A model generated the notes under the pieces. It had not been told where the DNA came from. It did no database searches and was given only the letters and a program-made list of their open reading frames with translations. The position numbers and the translations under genes were made by a program. Positions 44,630-56,599 of a stretch of 64,000 nt of DNA are shown here, piece by piece (positions within the stretch are counted from its first letter, which is position 1; each line of letters opens with the position of its first letter). The stretch is from Notospermus geniculatus (taxonomy: Eukaryota > Nemertea > Pilidiophora > Heteronemertea > Lineidae): NCBI GenBank assembly GCA_002633025.1, contig NMRB01001887.1, forward strand, positions 45,825 to 109,824. Reading direction: 5' to 3'.

Positions 44630-47100
44630 CTACATTTGGGGGTTGAGTTTGGTGGTTGGTATATGTGTTATATTTGCCTCGCGTTCGGTTGGTCGGCTAG
44701 TCCATACGTCTGTAAGACAATAGGGATGCAAGTCACATCTTTCTTGAGAGCCAGGGGTATTGTAAGCTCGCAGTATATTGATGATAGGTTCCTAGGCCCT
44801 GTGGCGGTAAAGAACGCCTCTAATTGTCAGAAAACGGGCCTGTCTATTTTCTTTAATGCAGGAACCCTCACGGCTCTGGGGTTCACTGTGGAACTGTTAA
44901 AATCACTCTGGGAGCCAGTTTCTTGCGAGAAACACCTGGGATTTATCGTTGACACCCTTAAGAGGGTTTTTGAGATTCCGGTGGACAAAATAGAGCGCTT
45001 CAAAGTTTTGAGGGAGGAGATGCTTGACCAACGCTTCATTCACATAAAACTCCTGCAGAAATTGATGGGGAAGTGTATGTCTTTCTCCCTTTGCATTCCG
45101 GCTGGAAGGCTCTACATCAGGGTCATGGCTAGGGAAGTAGGTCGAGCAGCGGTGAGCAAGCGTTTGATTCAGGTATCGGATTACCTCAGAACGGAGGTTG
45201 AGTTTTGGCGTTTCCTAGACAGCTTCTCGAGTTGGGTCCGTTGGAGGGAGGAGAGGCATACTGAACTTGTTGTGTCAACTGACTCCAGCGGTTTTGCTTG
45301 GTGGGGGGGGCATGATTGGGAAGGAACAGGTTTTGCGAGATTACTGGTCTGATGGCGACTCGAGGCTGATACACTTGAAAGAAGCCGAGGCTGTCATACG
45401 CACTCTTCAAGCGGTGCCTGACAGGTTCAGAAATAAGAGGGTGGATATTAGGGTGGACAATCAGGCGGTAGTAAAGGCGTGGGAAAACCAAGGTGGGAAA
45501 GATCTGCAGTTGGTTAGGTTGACGAAACGGTTATTCGGGGCTGTGGCTGACCTGAATATGGAAATGAAACTACTCTACGTCCGTTGTAATCTGAACCCGG
45601 CTGACGCTCCGTCGCGTTGTCTTTCGTATGCGGATGTGCGTCTTACTTGTGCAACATGGGCAAATTTGGAAAAGTGGTTTGGTCCGCACTCTTTCGACCT
45701 CATGGCTCTCGACTCAAATGTCTTGCATGATGCAGAAGGGTTCCCATTGCCCCATTTTCCCCTTGGCCGCTGCTGGGTTCCTGTGGTGTCAATGTCTTAA
45801 CTCAGACCCTGAGCTCTCATGAGAACTATTACTGTTTCCCACCCTCAGTCATGGTACGTGCTGTCCTTGCTTTCTTGATGAACGATTGCTGCAGGCCTTT
45901 GTCTGTTACAATGGTTGTACCGAGGTTGTCTCCCATTCCATCGTGGTGGCCTTTGCTCATCAGCAAGTCGCAACTGTTCCTCCTTGGGGAGAAGGGGGAT
46001 ACAGGTATTGTAGAAATGCCGTCGAAGGATGGCTATACTCGGTGTCCTCTAATGAATGATTTGTATGTGGCCAGTAGGGGTCAGTCTTCTGTGCTGTTCG
46101 TTTCGGTAAACTTGTGTAAACTGGTATTTTCTTGTTACAGAGTGAGAAGAAACACGGTTATTGACCTGTTCGGGCTACAGTCTAGGGTAAACAGCTTGTT
46201 GGACTCCCATTCAGGGGCGAGTTATCAAGTAAGAAAGTCGAGAATTGAACAGGAGCTAGAATCGTTTCTCAGCCACTTAGGCAAGACCTTGGAGGATTGC
46301 TCTCCAAATGATATTTGTCTTTTTCTGGCGTTTAAGACAAGGATGGGAAAACTCCAGTCCACCATAGGAATTGTCCTTGTGTTGGGGACAGGAAACCTTC
46401 TTGTGTGTGTCTTAGACGGCTGGCGTACAAACTGTGGTTACTAAGAAAGCCCAACTGAAGGCCATATTTGAGAAGCGTGGAAGGGGTCATGCTTGGATAG
46501 CCGAATCGGGGAATCCTGTCCTCTCGGATACTGTTGATGCCTATGTAGGCCAAATTAGGGTTGAACAGAGTGTTGGACATGTCGGCGGAAACCAAGCAAA
46601 ACCATTGTTTATGCCAAAGCTGGCTCTAATTTCTCAGTACATTGATAGGAAGCTGTCTCAAGCGGATTTGCAACCTGCGCAAAAGTTCCTGTTCGCAAGG
46701 GATCAGGCGTTTTTCAAGCTGATGTTTTTTGGGGGTGATCGTGCGCATGACCTCGGGGTGATGCTCGCACAGAAAATTCGGGCACTACCAAATCAGGCTG
46801 GCATTGTCATCACCCATACATGGGGGGAAACCAATCGGGTAGATAGGCCCAATACCTTTTGTATTTTTAGAAATCCGGATGAAATGCTGTGCCCAGTTCT
46901 CGCTCTGGAACGATATTTAAAGGTGGGCAAATAGCTGGGAGTTGATCTGAAGACGGGCTACTTATTCAGACCAGTGAAGAATTCATTAGTCAGGGATTCT
47001 CCTCTAGAGTATCAGGCTACGTAAGCTAGGTTTAAATTCTACCTGTCGGTTTTGGGTTTTGATGAAGGGGAAACTCCACATGGGCTTCTGGCACTATGAA
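44630..47100 (+). mobile_element. DIRS-like retrotransposon, degenerate
   Basis: In order: reverse transcriptase C-terminal part (44636-45250) with QYIDDRFLG, the catalytic YIDD, and EKHLGFIVDTL; RNase H (about 45255-45640) with VVSTDSSG, LKEAEAV, VDNQAVVKAWE and NPADAPSR, i.e. its acidic residues; then a tyrosine-recombinase part with SAM-like core-binding residues (about 46230-46400, SPNDICLFLAFKTRMGK) and the catalytic block (46434-46934, FFGGDRAHDLGVML). RT plus RNase H followed by a tyrosine recombinase in place of an integrase defines DIRS-group elements. It is dead: frames shift near 45300 (a G-run) and 46440, there is a TAG at 46933, and the final HxxR-Tyr part is lost after about 47090. 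The RT start is missing. Confidence 0.85.
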
Positions 47101-47109
47101 GTGAAAACC

Positions 47110-47980
47110 GTACTACTTTTTAAGCCATTTGGCCAAAACGTACTATCACTGCCAAGAACTAGTACGAAAACCGTCGGGTGATTTTATTAGCTCATTATCC
47201 GTCTACTCCTTGATCCAGGTATTGCACGGATACCGTCTCTCCTGTCAGACTTGTCTGGGACGAAAAAGTAGTACGCTTTGCGTCCACATCTACAGAATAA
47301 ACTGTACGGAAATCACCCATCACCTTGAGGCGACCCCAGATGTCTTATCAGCTGGCTGTCAATCACACTTCCTTTGATGATGGTTTGCAGAGTTTACCGA
47401 GGTCACTGACTGTGTGTAATGTTCCTTCGCTGGTCTAGCCCATCTTACTCAAAATTTGGTTATCAAGCTGTGTAATACATAAAATTTCTATGCCTGTAGT
47501 GTCTGCTACAGAATTGTGTGTTCTTTGATGAAAGTGGGAAACCGCATCCTGACTATACACTGCATTAGGCCTACACCCTTGGGCGTCATCCCTGTAGGCC
47601 TACTGGGGAAGTCTAACTATAGGCGAAGGCAATAGTTGTCAAGGGAATCGAAAGCCTTGTGGCCTATGCTGACTTACATGACTTATGTCTTGTTGAAAAC
47701 ACTTTACAACAACGTTACTGGAAATAACTGGCAACAAACGCACTCAGGGTGCGAAAATTATTAAAGGGACCAAAAAGTGGTGATCAGAACAGTGATTCGA
47801 ATGGGACTCTGGATTGCAAGGCGGGCGCTGTAAGCAGTAGGCCTTCACAGATGTAAAGTACCACTGTGTTCCTGTCCCTCAGTAGTATTTCCCCTCATTC
47901 TATTGGCCGGCTAGCCGGCAAGGGAGTTAGTGTGAAATGAGAGTGACTAATTTCACTGGGTAATGATCATCCCGTCGCTG
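47110..47980. other. stretch with no recognised gene
   Basis: Scattered AGGCCTAC words and no supported coding segment. Confidence 0.35.
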
Positions 47981-49559
47981 TCTATACTCTCTAAATTCCA
48001 AAGAGTGAAATTTCACTCTAATGGATTCATTTTTCACTCTCTGAAAGACTGGGCCAGGGACCAATCCATTTTGAGTGGAATTCACTCTCCCCTGAGAGTG
48101 AACAAACTTCACTCCAGCAAAGGATTGGGGACTCACTCCATTAGAGTGAAAACTGTGACTCCGATCAGAGAGTGAGTATAACTCTGTAAGAGTGAATTCC
48201 ACTCTTCAAGAGTGCAGTGTGGTGCCATACAGTCACTCTAATGTAGGAGTGAATATCACTCCATCGGTTTGAATTTCACTATTGTCAGAGTGGCGATTTC
48301 AGTCCATTCGATTGAAAAAATCACTCCAAAGTAGAGTGGACAAAGCTTTGTCCGAGTGACTCTCACTCCTCCAAAGACTGGGGATTTCACTCCCTTCCAA
48401 TGAGTGAAACAGGGAGAGCCATTTGATGTGGGTTCATCATGGCTGTTGACAAGATTGAGAAAAAAGAACTACCAAGTACTAAGTATAAGAGAACTTTCCA
48501 TTTAATTCTATCAAAAAAAACAATAAAAGCAAAATAACAATACAATGAAAAGCTACAGATTCACACCATAATTTGATGATACAGCACAAACACGACAAAG
48601 GCTGACCACATCTAACTTCGACTCAATGGAATGCGGAAGTAAGGAAATAAAGCATGGCTTTGCGGTTTTCAGTCAGTCTTTTGACCTGCGTAACCATGGT
48701 AACTGGTGACGAGCCAGGGCACACTTAGGCAACTGGGTCCATATTCATAAACCATACTTAAGTGAAAGTGGGATACCGGTACGTATCTTTTGTGTTGAAC
48801 AAAGGATAAGTGTCACACTTAGACTTAAATAATTTTATGAATTTGGACCCTGGGTCCGTATTCATAAAGGCTGACCACATCTAACTTCGACTCAATGGAA
48901 TGCGGAAGTAAGGAAATAAAGCATGGCTTTGCGGTTTTCAGTCAGTCTTTTGACCTGCATAACCATGGTAATCGGTGACGATCCAGGGCACACTTAGGCA
49001 ACTGGGTCCATATTCATAAACCATACTTAAGTGAAAGTGGGACACCGGTACGTATCTTTTGTGCTGAACAAAGGATTAAGTGTCACACTTAGACTTAAAT
49101 AATTTTATGAATTTGGACCCTGGGCACCAGTTCAGTCTTTTGCAGCGGAAGAAACGATTAAAAGCCACAAAGCCTTGCCTCATTTCTACTTCTGTATTCC
49201 ATCGGGTGGAAGCAAGATGTGGTCGGACTTTTAGACTTTACAAGGCATGGAAACACTGCCGCTAAAAATGCCCAGGCCAAATCTGGCAACCCCCAGAAAT
49301 TTTTACATCTATCAATGTCTATTCGAATATGAATATGTTGCACAATACAATGTACGCGTAATTTCTAAAGGACTGGTGATTTTTATCCCAGGAAAAATTG
49401 GATGGATACTTGATACCTGGGAACACACTCGTTCAGATGGCATGTACTCACTATTGAAACCGTCCCCCTCATACTTGTGGAACAGATCATTGATGGTTTC
49501 CTTATTCTGGTTTTCTGCAACCTCGATTGAGCACACTTCATTGAAAACACCATTGAATC

Positions 49560-50850
49560 TGAAAATTAGCCTCCGAAGTCATGATTGAGCACAAAAATGA
49601 CCTCAGAAGTTGAGAAAAAACGAATGCAGTCATGTTATATCCGGTAAAAAAACATAATGAAAATCGGTCTAAATGGAATACATGTTTTGTTTTTCATGAC
49701 TCAATATGTAACACGTCGAATTCATTCATTTTTTACGGCAATGACTCTGCGAAGAATACGTTAAATTCATTCCAAACTTAGCCTCAGAAGTCAAGAGTGA
49801 GCACAATGGTCTCAGAAGCTGAGAAACAAATGAATTGAGCCATATCCTGGTCTGGAGGAAAGAGAAACCAATTTAGCGGGGATAAGTTTGATTTTTGGTT
49901 ATGGCAGTGCAGTGACACAGCAAAGAATATGTTGAATTCATTCCAAAATTAACCTCAGAAGTCAAGAGTGAGCACATGACCTCAGAAGCGGAGAAAGAAT
50001 AAATTCAGTCATGACCTGTTTATGAGTCTTTGGTGAAAAGGAAATCAATGCAGCTGGGATTAAAGTTAAGTTTGAATTTCTGTATGGCAGTAACTCAGCG
50101 CAGAATATGTTGCATTCATTCCAGAATTAGCCTCAGAAGTCAAGAGTGAGCACAATGACCTCAGAAGCTGAGAATGAAATGAATTCAGCCATATGCTGTT
50201 TATGAGTCTGGGGCGAAAAGGAAGCCAATGCAACTGGGGTGACAAGTTTGCATTTTTGTATGGCAGTGTGACTCAGCGCAGAATATGTTGAATTCAATCC
50301 AAAACTAGCCTCAGAAGTCAAGAGTGAGCACAATGACCTCAGAAGCTCAGAAAGAAATGAATTCAGCCATATGTTTATGAGTCTGGGAAATAAGGAAGAA
50401 GCCAATGCAACTGGGGTGACAAGTTTGCATTTTTGTATGGGAGTGTGACTCAACGCAGAATATGTTGAATTCAATCCAAAAGTAGCCTCAGAAGTCAAGA
50501 GTGAGCACAATGACCTCAGAAGCTCAGAAAGAAATGAATTCAGCCATATCCTGTTTATGAGTCTGGGGGAAAAGGAAACCAATGCAGCTGGGATTACTAG
50601 TTTGAATTGTTGTTATGTACCGGTATCTATGGCAATGACTCAGCGCATAATTTGATATGTTAAATTCATTCCAAAATTAGCCTCAGAAGTCACGAGTGAG
50701 CACAATGACCTCAGAAGCTGAGAAAGAAATGAATTCAGCCAAAATTCGTCTGAGAACTGATGAGTGTGCACAAATGACTTCAGTTCCTCAGAAGCTAGAA
50801 ACAAATAAATTCAGTCATAATTCTGATGAGTCTGTTAAATCAGCGGGCCT
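49560..50850 (+). repeat. satellite of about 177-bp units inside the CACTC transposon
   Basis: About seven units. Each carries TTAGCCTCAGAAGTCAAGAG, then GAGCACAATGACCTCAGAAG and a GAATTCAGCCATA stretch. Unit starts lie near 49565, 49778, 49947, 50126, 50305, 50482 and 50677. The central units are the most alike, and the first and last are the most diverged. Confidence 0.9.
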
Positions 50851-51049
50851 TTCTTATTCTCACCTTTGAAAATATTGATGACTTGGTCATCTAAAAGAGG
50901 TAGCCTCCAAGATTCCATGTTGTGTGGAGCCTCTGTTGTTCATAAACCTGAAGTGAAACAAAGGATGGCGAATATCAGTGACAGTGACATGCACATTGGG
51001 TCTTCCATAGGCCCTATGTAGGCCTAGACCTAGGCCCAGAATCCTGGGC

Positions 51050-51604
51050 CTACTTTAGTCTAGAGTTAACAACAGGGACAGGCCTGGGCATAGGGCTAGG
51101 CCTAGATCGAGGCCCAAACAAAAGTAGGCTAGGCCCCCACTATTCTCATGGAAGTGACTAGGCCTACCGGTAGGCTAGGCCTACGGTAGCTAAGTTAAGC
51201 TAGGCCAACTGACTAGCCTAGCATGCTAGGGGTCTAGGCCTAGGCATAGGCCGACTGGTGCCGGTGGTAGGGCCTAGGCCTCAGCTGGCAGGGCTTGAGC
51301 ATCAGCTTGGGCCGGCCTAAATGTAGGCCTACATACACTAGGCCTAGGCCTACAGGCTACACTAGGCTAATAGGCTAAGGCCTAGGCCCTACAGAGCAGC
51401 AGGCATGCACCACTGACTGTAGGCCTACACATCACCGACATCATGCACATGTGCATGATGATAGGCCTAGCCTAGGCCTAGGCTAGGCCTGCATAAATTC
51501 AGCAGATCCTCACGCTCAACCATCAAAAATCACAATCCTGTACCATCAGCGATACTCTCTGTTATTGCAAGACTAACAAAAGTGTGTTTCTCACACTGAA
51601 ATAC
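51050..51604 (+). repeat. AGGCCTA-rich segment, copy 1
   Basis: It starts TAGTCTAGAGTTAACAACAG and matches 53226-53772. It continues, beyond the nested element, at 52304-52460. Confidence 0.85.
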
Positions 51605-52303
51605 GGGTATTCGAAAACCGTGGATACTGGAGAGTGGAGAGTGGACAATGGAGAGCGTCATTGTTCTCCGCCACCTGGACTCACATACCGCACTGTCGAC
51701 GAGCCTTAACAACAGGGTTTTGGAATACCTTCAATCAGGACGCAATGTTCCCTCCCAATTTGACATCCAATCCCCCTATGGCACAACTAGAAGCCATATG
51801 CCTGTTTCTGATGGATTCCACATTAATCATTTCTTCATGGCTCGTCCAACTTCAGGTCTGCCGAGCCCTGTCTGCAAAATGTGCCAGAGAGCCAAGGTTT
51901 TCCCATTGAAGCCCAATTAAAATCTACACAAGGTGGCCTAGACTTTCGTCATGCCCTTAATTGGGAACGGTATTGTAGGAAGTGTATTTTAATCTATGCA
52001 ATGCTGTTTCCATATAGTTTGATGTGAAAACCTCTGGACCACACTGTAGGCACCCTATTTCAGTTTCAATTTATTTTTTCCAACAAATACAAAATGCACC
52101 TTTGGTGCGGAGAAATTCTTTTTACAAACAATCAAATCAGGGCCAACAAAGACCTATGATCAGCACAGCACTGCCTTCTGTATTCTGGAGTTATACCGGT
52201 TACTGAAATATCCTTGATGCGATGTTGATCCAGGGGGCGCAGAACAGTGACGCTCTCCATTGTCCACTCTCCAGTCTCCAGTATCCAGGGTTTTCGAATA
52301 CCC
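51605..52303. mobile_element. 699-bp element with 75-bp inverted ends and 9-bp target duplication
   Basis: The ends begin GGGTATTCGAAAACC and pair over about 75 bp. CTGAAATAC occurs on both sides (51596-51604, 52304-52312). The duplicate segment at 53764-53772 has a single CTGAAATAC with no insertion, i.e. an empty site. A 9-bp duplication with G-starting long ends fits Mutator-like elements; hAT-like (8 bp) is less likely. The interior has an open + frame of 90 codons (51648-51920) with no known domain. Confidence 0.88.
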
Positions 52304-52788
52304 CTGAAATACGGCATAAAAGGCAATAAAATGCATGAAATGGGAAGAAATACCCCCGCGAGAAAACTGACGTCTGCTCTTGCATCCGGGTGACTGACGT
52401 ACTCTAGTCACGTGATCAGGCAGCGCGGGCTATCTTCAGTCTAAAATGGCGTGACTTTCACTCACGCGAAGAGTGAATTTCACTCTATCGGGATTTACGA
52501 TTCCCGGGCGCGGGAAGTTAGGCACTCACTCCTGTTAGAGTGAAGGCAAGCATTTCGGACTTCAGTCTTTCAGAGTGAAATCTCACTTTAAAGGAGTGAA
52601 ACGTCTTTAGCTCTTGCATTAGAGTGAAAATTTCACTCCCTGGAATTTAGAGAGTAGGCGATGTTGGGTCACCATTCAGAGTTGCCCAAGCTACAGAAGA
52701 GGCTTCGGTTTTTTCCTTCCAAACTGAACGCTTGATACGCAGCAGTAGGCTAGTCTGCTCATCATATCCACTGTGGTTTGTACTTCAG

Positions 52789-52923
52789 GACCATGTACTG
52801 GACGGACGCTGGCCAGTCGTCAATCTACGTCACCCTGGTCGATGGACGCTACAGGAAACGGCTGGTTAATGACGAGAAGACTGCGGCACGTCCAACAGCG
52901 ATTGTAGTTGATCCTGAACTTGG
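52789..52923 (+). CDS. LDL-receptor class B (YWTD) repeat exon of an LRP-like gene
   Basis: Acceptor TTTGTACTTCAG, 135 bp, donor GG|GTCAGT; the exon enters with one base and leaves with two. It encodes TMYWTDAGQSSIYVTLVDGR and then KRLVNDEKTAARPTAIVVDP, the signature of one blade of the six-bladed YWTD beta-propeller (YWTD ... R ... L ... P-x-x-I-x-VDP). Such propellers occur in the extracellular part of LRP1/2/4/6, LDLR and VLDLR. No second exon of this gene was found in the window, so flanking introns must be long and full of transposons. A chance exon capture by a transposon is the alternative. Confidence 0.78.
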
Positions 52924-53225
52924 GTCAGTATGGAAAGTTGTTTGGTTTTCCCACTTTACATTTCATACGTATGATGGAGTGACCAGTTTTCGGGGCAGAA
53001 GTTTTCGTGGTACTCCCGTTTTTTCCCGTTCGTTCACGTTTATTCACGCGCGCGCCCGCGAGACAAAAACATTTCACGGTAAATTAATATCTCTATTTTC
53101 GACACATAACAAAATAATTACGGACGCAAAGTGCCTAACGCCACAATCGGGCGGTAAAGTCTTAGGCCTACATGGCTTAGTACCACGAAAACCGGTCACA
53201 CCATCATACTTAATGGATGCTCCCT

Positions 53226-53912
53226 TAGTCTAGAGTTAACAACAGGGACAGGCCTGGGCATAGGGCTAGGCCTAGATCGAGGCCCAAACAAAAGTAGGCT
53301 AGGCCCCCACTATTCTCATGGAAGTGACTAGGCCTAGGCTAGGCCTACGGTAGCTAAGCTAGGCTAACTGACTAGCCTAGGCCTAGGGGTCTAGGCCTAC
53401 CGGACCGGCTAGGCCTAGGCCGACCGGTGGTAGGCCTGGCCTAGGCCCAGCTGGCAGGGCTTGCTGGGCATCAGCTTGGGCCGGCCTAAATGTAGGCCTA
53501 CCGGTACACTAGGCCTAGGCCCTAGGCCTACAGGCTACACTAGGCTAATAGGCTAAGGCCTAGGCCCTACAGAGCAGCAGGCATGCACCACTGACTGACT
53601 GTAGGCCTACACATCACCGACATCATGCACACGTGCATGCATGATCTAGGCTAGGCCTGCATAAATTCAGCAGATCCTCACGCTCAACCATCAAAAATCA
53701 CAATCCTGTACCATCAGCGATACTCTCTGTTATTGCAAGACTAACAAAAGTGTGTTTCTCACACTGAAATACGGCATAAAAGGCAATAAAATGGGAAGAA
53801 ATACCCCCGCGAGAAAACGGACGTCTGCTCTTGCATCCGGGTGGCTGACGTACTCTAGTCACGTGATCAGGTAGCGCGGGCTATCTTCAGTCTAAAATGG
53901 CGTGACTTTCAT
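53226..53912 (+). repeat. AGGCCTA-rich segment, copy 2 (empty site)
   Basis: A near-identical copy of 51055-52460 without the 699-bp insertion. It ends with CTTCAGTCTAAAATGGCGTG like copy 1. Confidence 0.85.
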
Positions 53913-54750
53913 GCACCGGTCAATGACAACTCTGTACCCCCCCCCCCATCAGGGGTCGACGCTAATGCGACGCCGCATTAGCGTCGCATCCTGAGGTTTC
54001 AAAAATTTCCCTAGCGTCGAGTGCCTGACGAACTGAGAAAAAATCAGCAGTGAATTTTCGTCGAATGTCTGAAATAAAAACAAATGACCTTTGGTGAATT
54101 CCTGTCGACGGGGCAGAACGGGCCGTCGAAACACCGTCGCATTTCTGGCGATCGCGATCAGTCATCCCAACAACCACGTTTTTCCAGCCTCGATCTCGTT
54201 TTCAGCATCACGGCGCACTCGGCGACTCTGATGCCATAGCTGCCAGCCATCAGTATCAGAAAGAATGGTCTTCAGTAAAATTTTCAATATTTTTCGCCAG
54301 TTTTCAGTAGTTATGGCACCCCAATCCATAAGATGAGAGGAGAGAGCATGAAAAATCGATGCCATATAATGACCTACGTCGATATCAAGCACGTGTTAGA
54401 AATCATATCACCAGCAATCAGCATGACAAGCACATGACATGACTGCATCTGCCATTGTTTTCCCTCCCCAGGACAAATGCAGAGCCATCAGCAGATCAGC
54501 TGGGTGGCAAATATGACATGGAACAGCTAAGATAGTTCGTCAATTCTCTGCTAGGGGAGTGAGTAACACGAAATGAAATGGGGTTCTCATTTGTTTCTTT
54601 TTTCGTAGTTTTTGTTAGACTAACCGTAAAAACGTCGAATTCCTGGCGTTCCGTGTTCCGATAAGTGAAAAAATGTGATGCTCTGAATCTCAAAAAAGAA
54701 GAAGCAGTGAATTCCTGGAGCAAGGATATTGTGCTCTGGGTGAAAAAATG
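53913..54750. other. stretch with no recognised gene
   Basis: A C-run at 53938, a GACGC ... GCGTC palindrome around 53957-53990, and repeated GTGAATTCCTG words (54090, 54710). No supported exon. Confidence 0.35.
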
Positions 54751-54754
54751 TCGA

Positions 54755-54856
54755 TTCCTGGAACTTTCGGAGTGAAATCTCACTTTAATGGAGTGAAACG
54801 TCTTTAGCTCTTGCATTAGAGTGAAAATTTCACTCCCTGGAATTTAGAGAGTAGAG
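54755..54856 (+). mobile_element. CACTC transposon, isolated right end
   Basis: CTTTAATGGAGTGAAACGTC through CTGGAATTTAGAGAGTA matches 52575-52657 almost perfectly. It marks a third copy whose left part is not recognisable nearby. Confidence 0.8.
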
Positions 54857-55044
54857 ATGCGCACCGAAATCAGGCGGAATATGGTATTCCTCGACTCCGT
54901 ACAACGGTAAACTCTTTTTGGTGTGCAACCACTCGCATTCTATGTGATTGTGTATGTCCCAGTGTCACGATCTATGTATGTTAACTTTCAAGTGCATATA
55001 TTTATATTGTGGGAGTGTATCATAAGCTTTCCAGTAATCACTGA

Positions 55045-55300
55045 TCACATTCGTTCTGGGCAGAACCTTAATGGGTATGAGAGTTTACAGGAACCATGAA
55101 TATTTTTCATCGGTCTCCCCTCTCGACACCACCGAATACCTACTGACATTCGATGTGATGACCACGGCCGCTGATATTTCCTCTTACAAAATTTGCTTTC
55201 ATCAATTTCAACTATTTTGCCCTCACCACCGATTTTCTCACTCCTCTTAAGTACACTCGCCTCCAGAACTTCTCGGCACAACCTACACCAGTCCACGATG
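55045..55300 (-). pseudogene. Merlin (IS1016/ISXO2-like) transposase fragment 1
   Basis: The minus frame contains DWCRLCREVLEASVLKRSEK and KIVEIDESKFCKRKYQR. The IDES-x-F-x-K-x-KY motif is the first catalytic Asp block of IS1595/Merlin transposases. A frameshift follows at about 55155; the other frame then continues with VFGGVERG, the next conserved motif, with further stops. It is non-functional. Confidence 0.7.
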
Positions 55301-55888
55301 GTATGGTAGCTAAATCCAAGTTTGTGCTTTATCTGTTCTTCTGTCTATTTATGAGAAAATGCATAGATGCATCAGCTGGGGAATTTCACTAAAGAGTCAG
55401 GTTGGATTTCTTGAACCAACTTCCTGCCCTGATAGACAGATACTTCTGATGACAGATCATTCCTATGGTCCGAACACAAGAATGTGGATGGCACATACTC
55501 TCTATCCGGAACTTTAAGACCAGAGCGCTCCACCCCAACAAGCCAATTCATATTCATTATGTCCTGTGATTACGCCCACTTACTTATAATAATAAGACCG
55601 AACAATGTGGAATTATTGAAGTCCAACTGGCTATTGATAGAGTCCAGTGGTGCGACGTCTATTGATGATTTATTGAAATAAACAAGTCGTTTTCTGCATG
55701 GTAACAAAACTGACCAGACAAGATCAATTTGATCTCTCTTTAACCCTATATTCACGTGAAGTGCTGTCCGCATACAAGGTGTCTCGTAAAGAAAGACACT
55801 GGGATAGCACATGAAGCCAAGTTCGACGCAAGACCATCGCGTCCGACGCGCGATCAAAATGTGACGCCGACTTCGCGAAGTTGATTAC

Positions 55889-56034
55889 TTAGGGTAGGGA
55901 CACACTGACGCGATTCGCATATGATAGGGCGACGCATGCGTCAAAACCTTTGTTTGCGTGCAGTGCGGCGGAAAATAACAAAGGCGTTGCCGCATATGCG
56001 TCGACGAATCGCGTTGGGTGTGTCCCTACCCTTA
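55889..56034. mobile_element. hairpin MITE
   Basis: A 146-bp element with ends TTAGGGTAGGGACACAC / GTGTGTCCCTACCCTTA and inner pairing GACGCGATTCG / CGAATCGCG. Confidence 0.75.
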
Positions 56035-56199
56035 GGCGACGGCGACGCGTTATGAAATGGCTCAAGTAATTAGCCTACATAGACTCACGATCGGACTCTG
56101 ACCAAATCGCGCGACCGGTTCGACGTTGAACACGAGATCGCACGATCGGTTGCCGACGATGGTCGTGCGGCGGAGTATGTATTGGGCTTAAGCTGTCCA

Positions 56200-56470
56200 A
56201 TCTACTGCTCAACTAGTTCGTCGTCCTGGTCTATAAAGTCAATGCCCTCGTCGTCCGTGTTTTCAGACTCTACACCTTCCAGGACGTCCAATGGTCCTGC
56301 TTGCACAGGCTGTGCACGGAAAGCGGTTTCGACGTTTCGGTATTGCACCCGCCTGTGCCTCCATCGTGCACTCACAGAAGCTACACTTCTGCTTTGAATT
56401 CCACACGCGTGGGAAAGGCCTAGGTTTGGCCATGGAGTGGACAGATTGCGTTAATAAAAGTGCCATCATG
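56200..56470 (-). pseudogene. possible zinc-ribbon tail of a transposase
   Basis: Minus frames show KCSFCECTMEAQAGAIPKRR followed by NRFPCTAC, a Cys-pair pattern like the C-terminal zinc ribbon of piggyBac-type transposases. In another frame there is an acidic stretch DDEGIDFIDQDDELVEQ ending in a stop. The frames do not join, so this is at most a relic. Confidence 0.25.
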
Positions 56471-56599
56471 AGCCATATTCAGTGGAAAATGATTGATCGC
56501 GGGCATTTTGAAATCAACACTGTTCATCAACAGCACTACGACCTCAACCATTCACTTCAGCGCCGTCGATTCTTAGAGGTTGCGGCTGATTGACCAATT

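Larger units (their letters stand above)
47985..52657 (+). mobile_element. 4.7-kb CACTC transposon copy with both ends
   Basis: The left end TACTCTCTAAATTCCAAAG and the right end (CTGGAATTTAGAGAGTA) form inverted repeats of about 35 bp, each followed inward by many GAGTGAAATTTCACTC palindromes (47985-48420 and 52456-52657). Inside lie a 250-bp internal duplication (about 48740-49000), a 177-bp satellite (49560-50850), an AGGCCTA-rich segment and a 699-bp nested element (51605-52303). No transposase was found, so it is a non-autonomous composite of unknown superfamily. Confidence 0.72.

Noticed and set aside
49560-50850. Possible CRISPR-like array
   Set aside because: Units are contiguous 177-bp copies without unique spacers, in a eukaryotic transposon.
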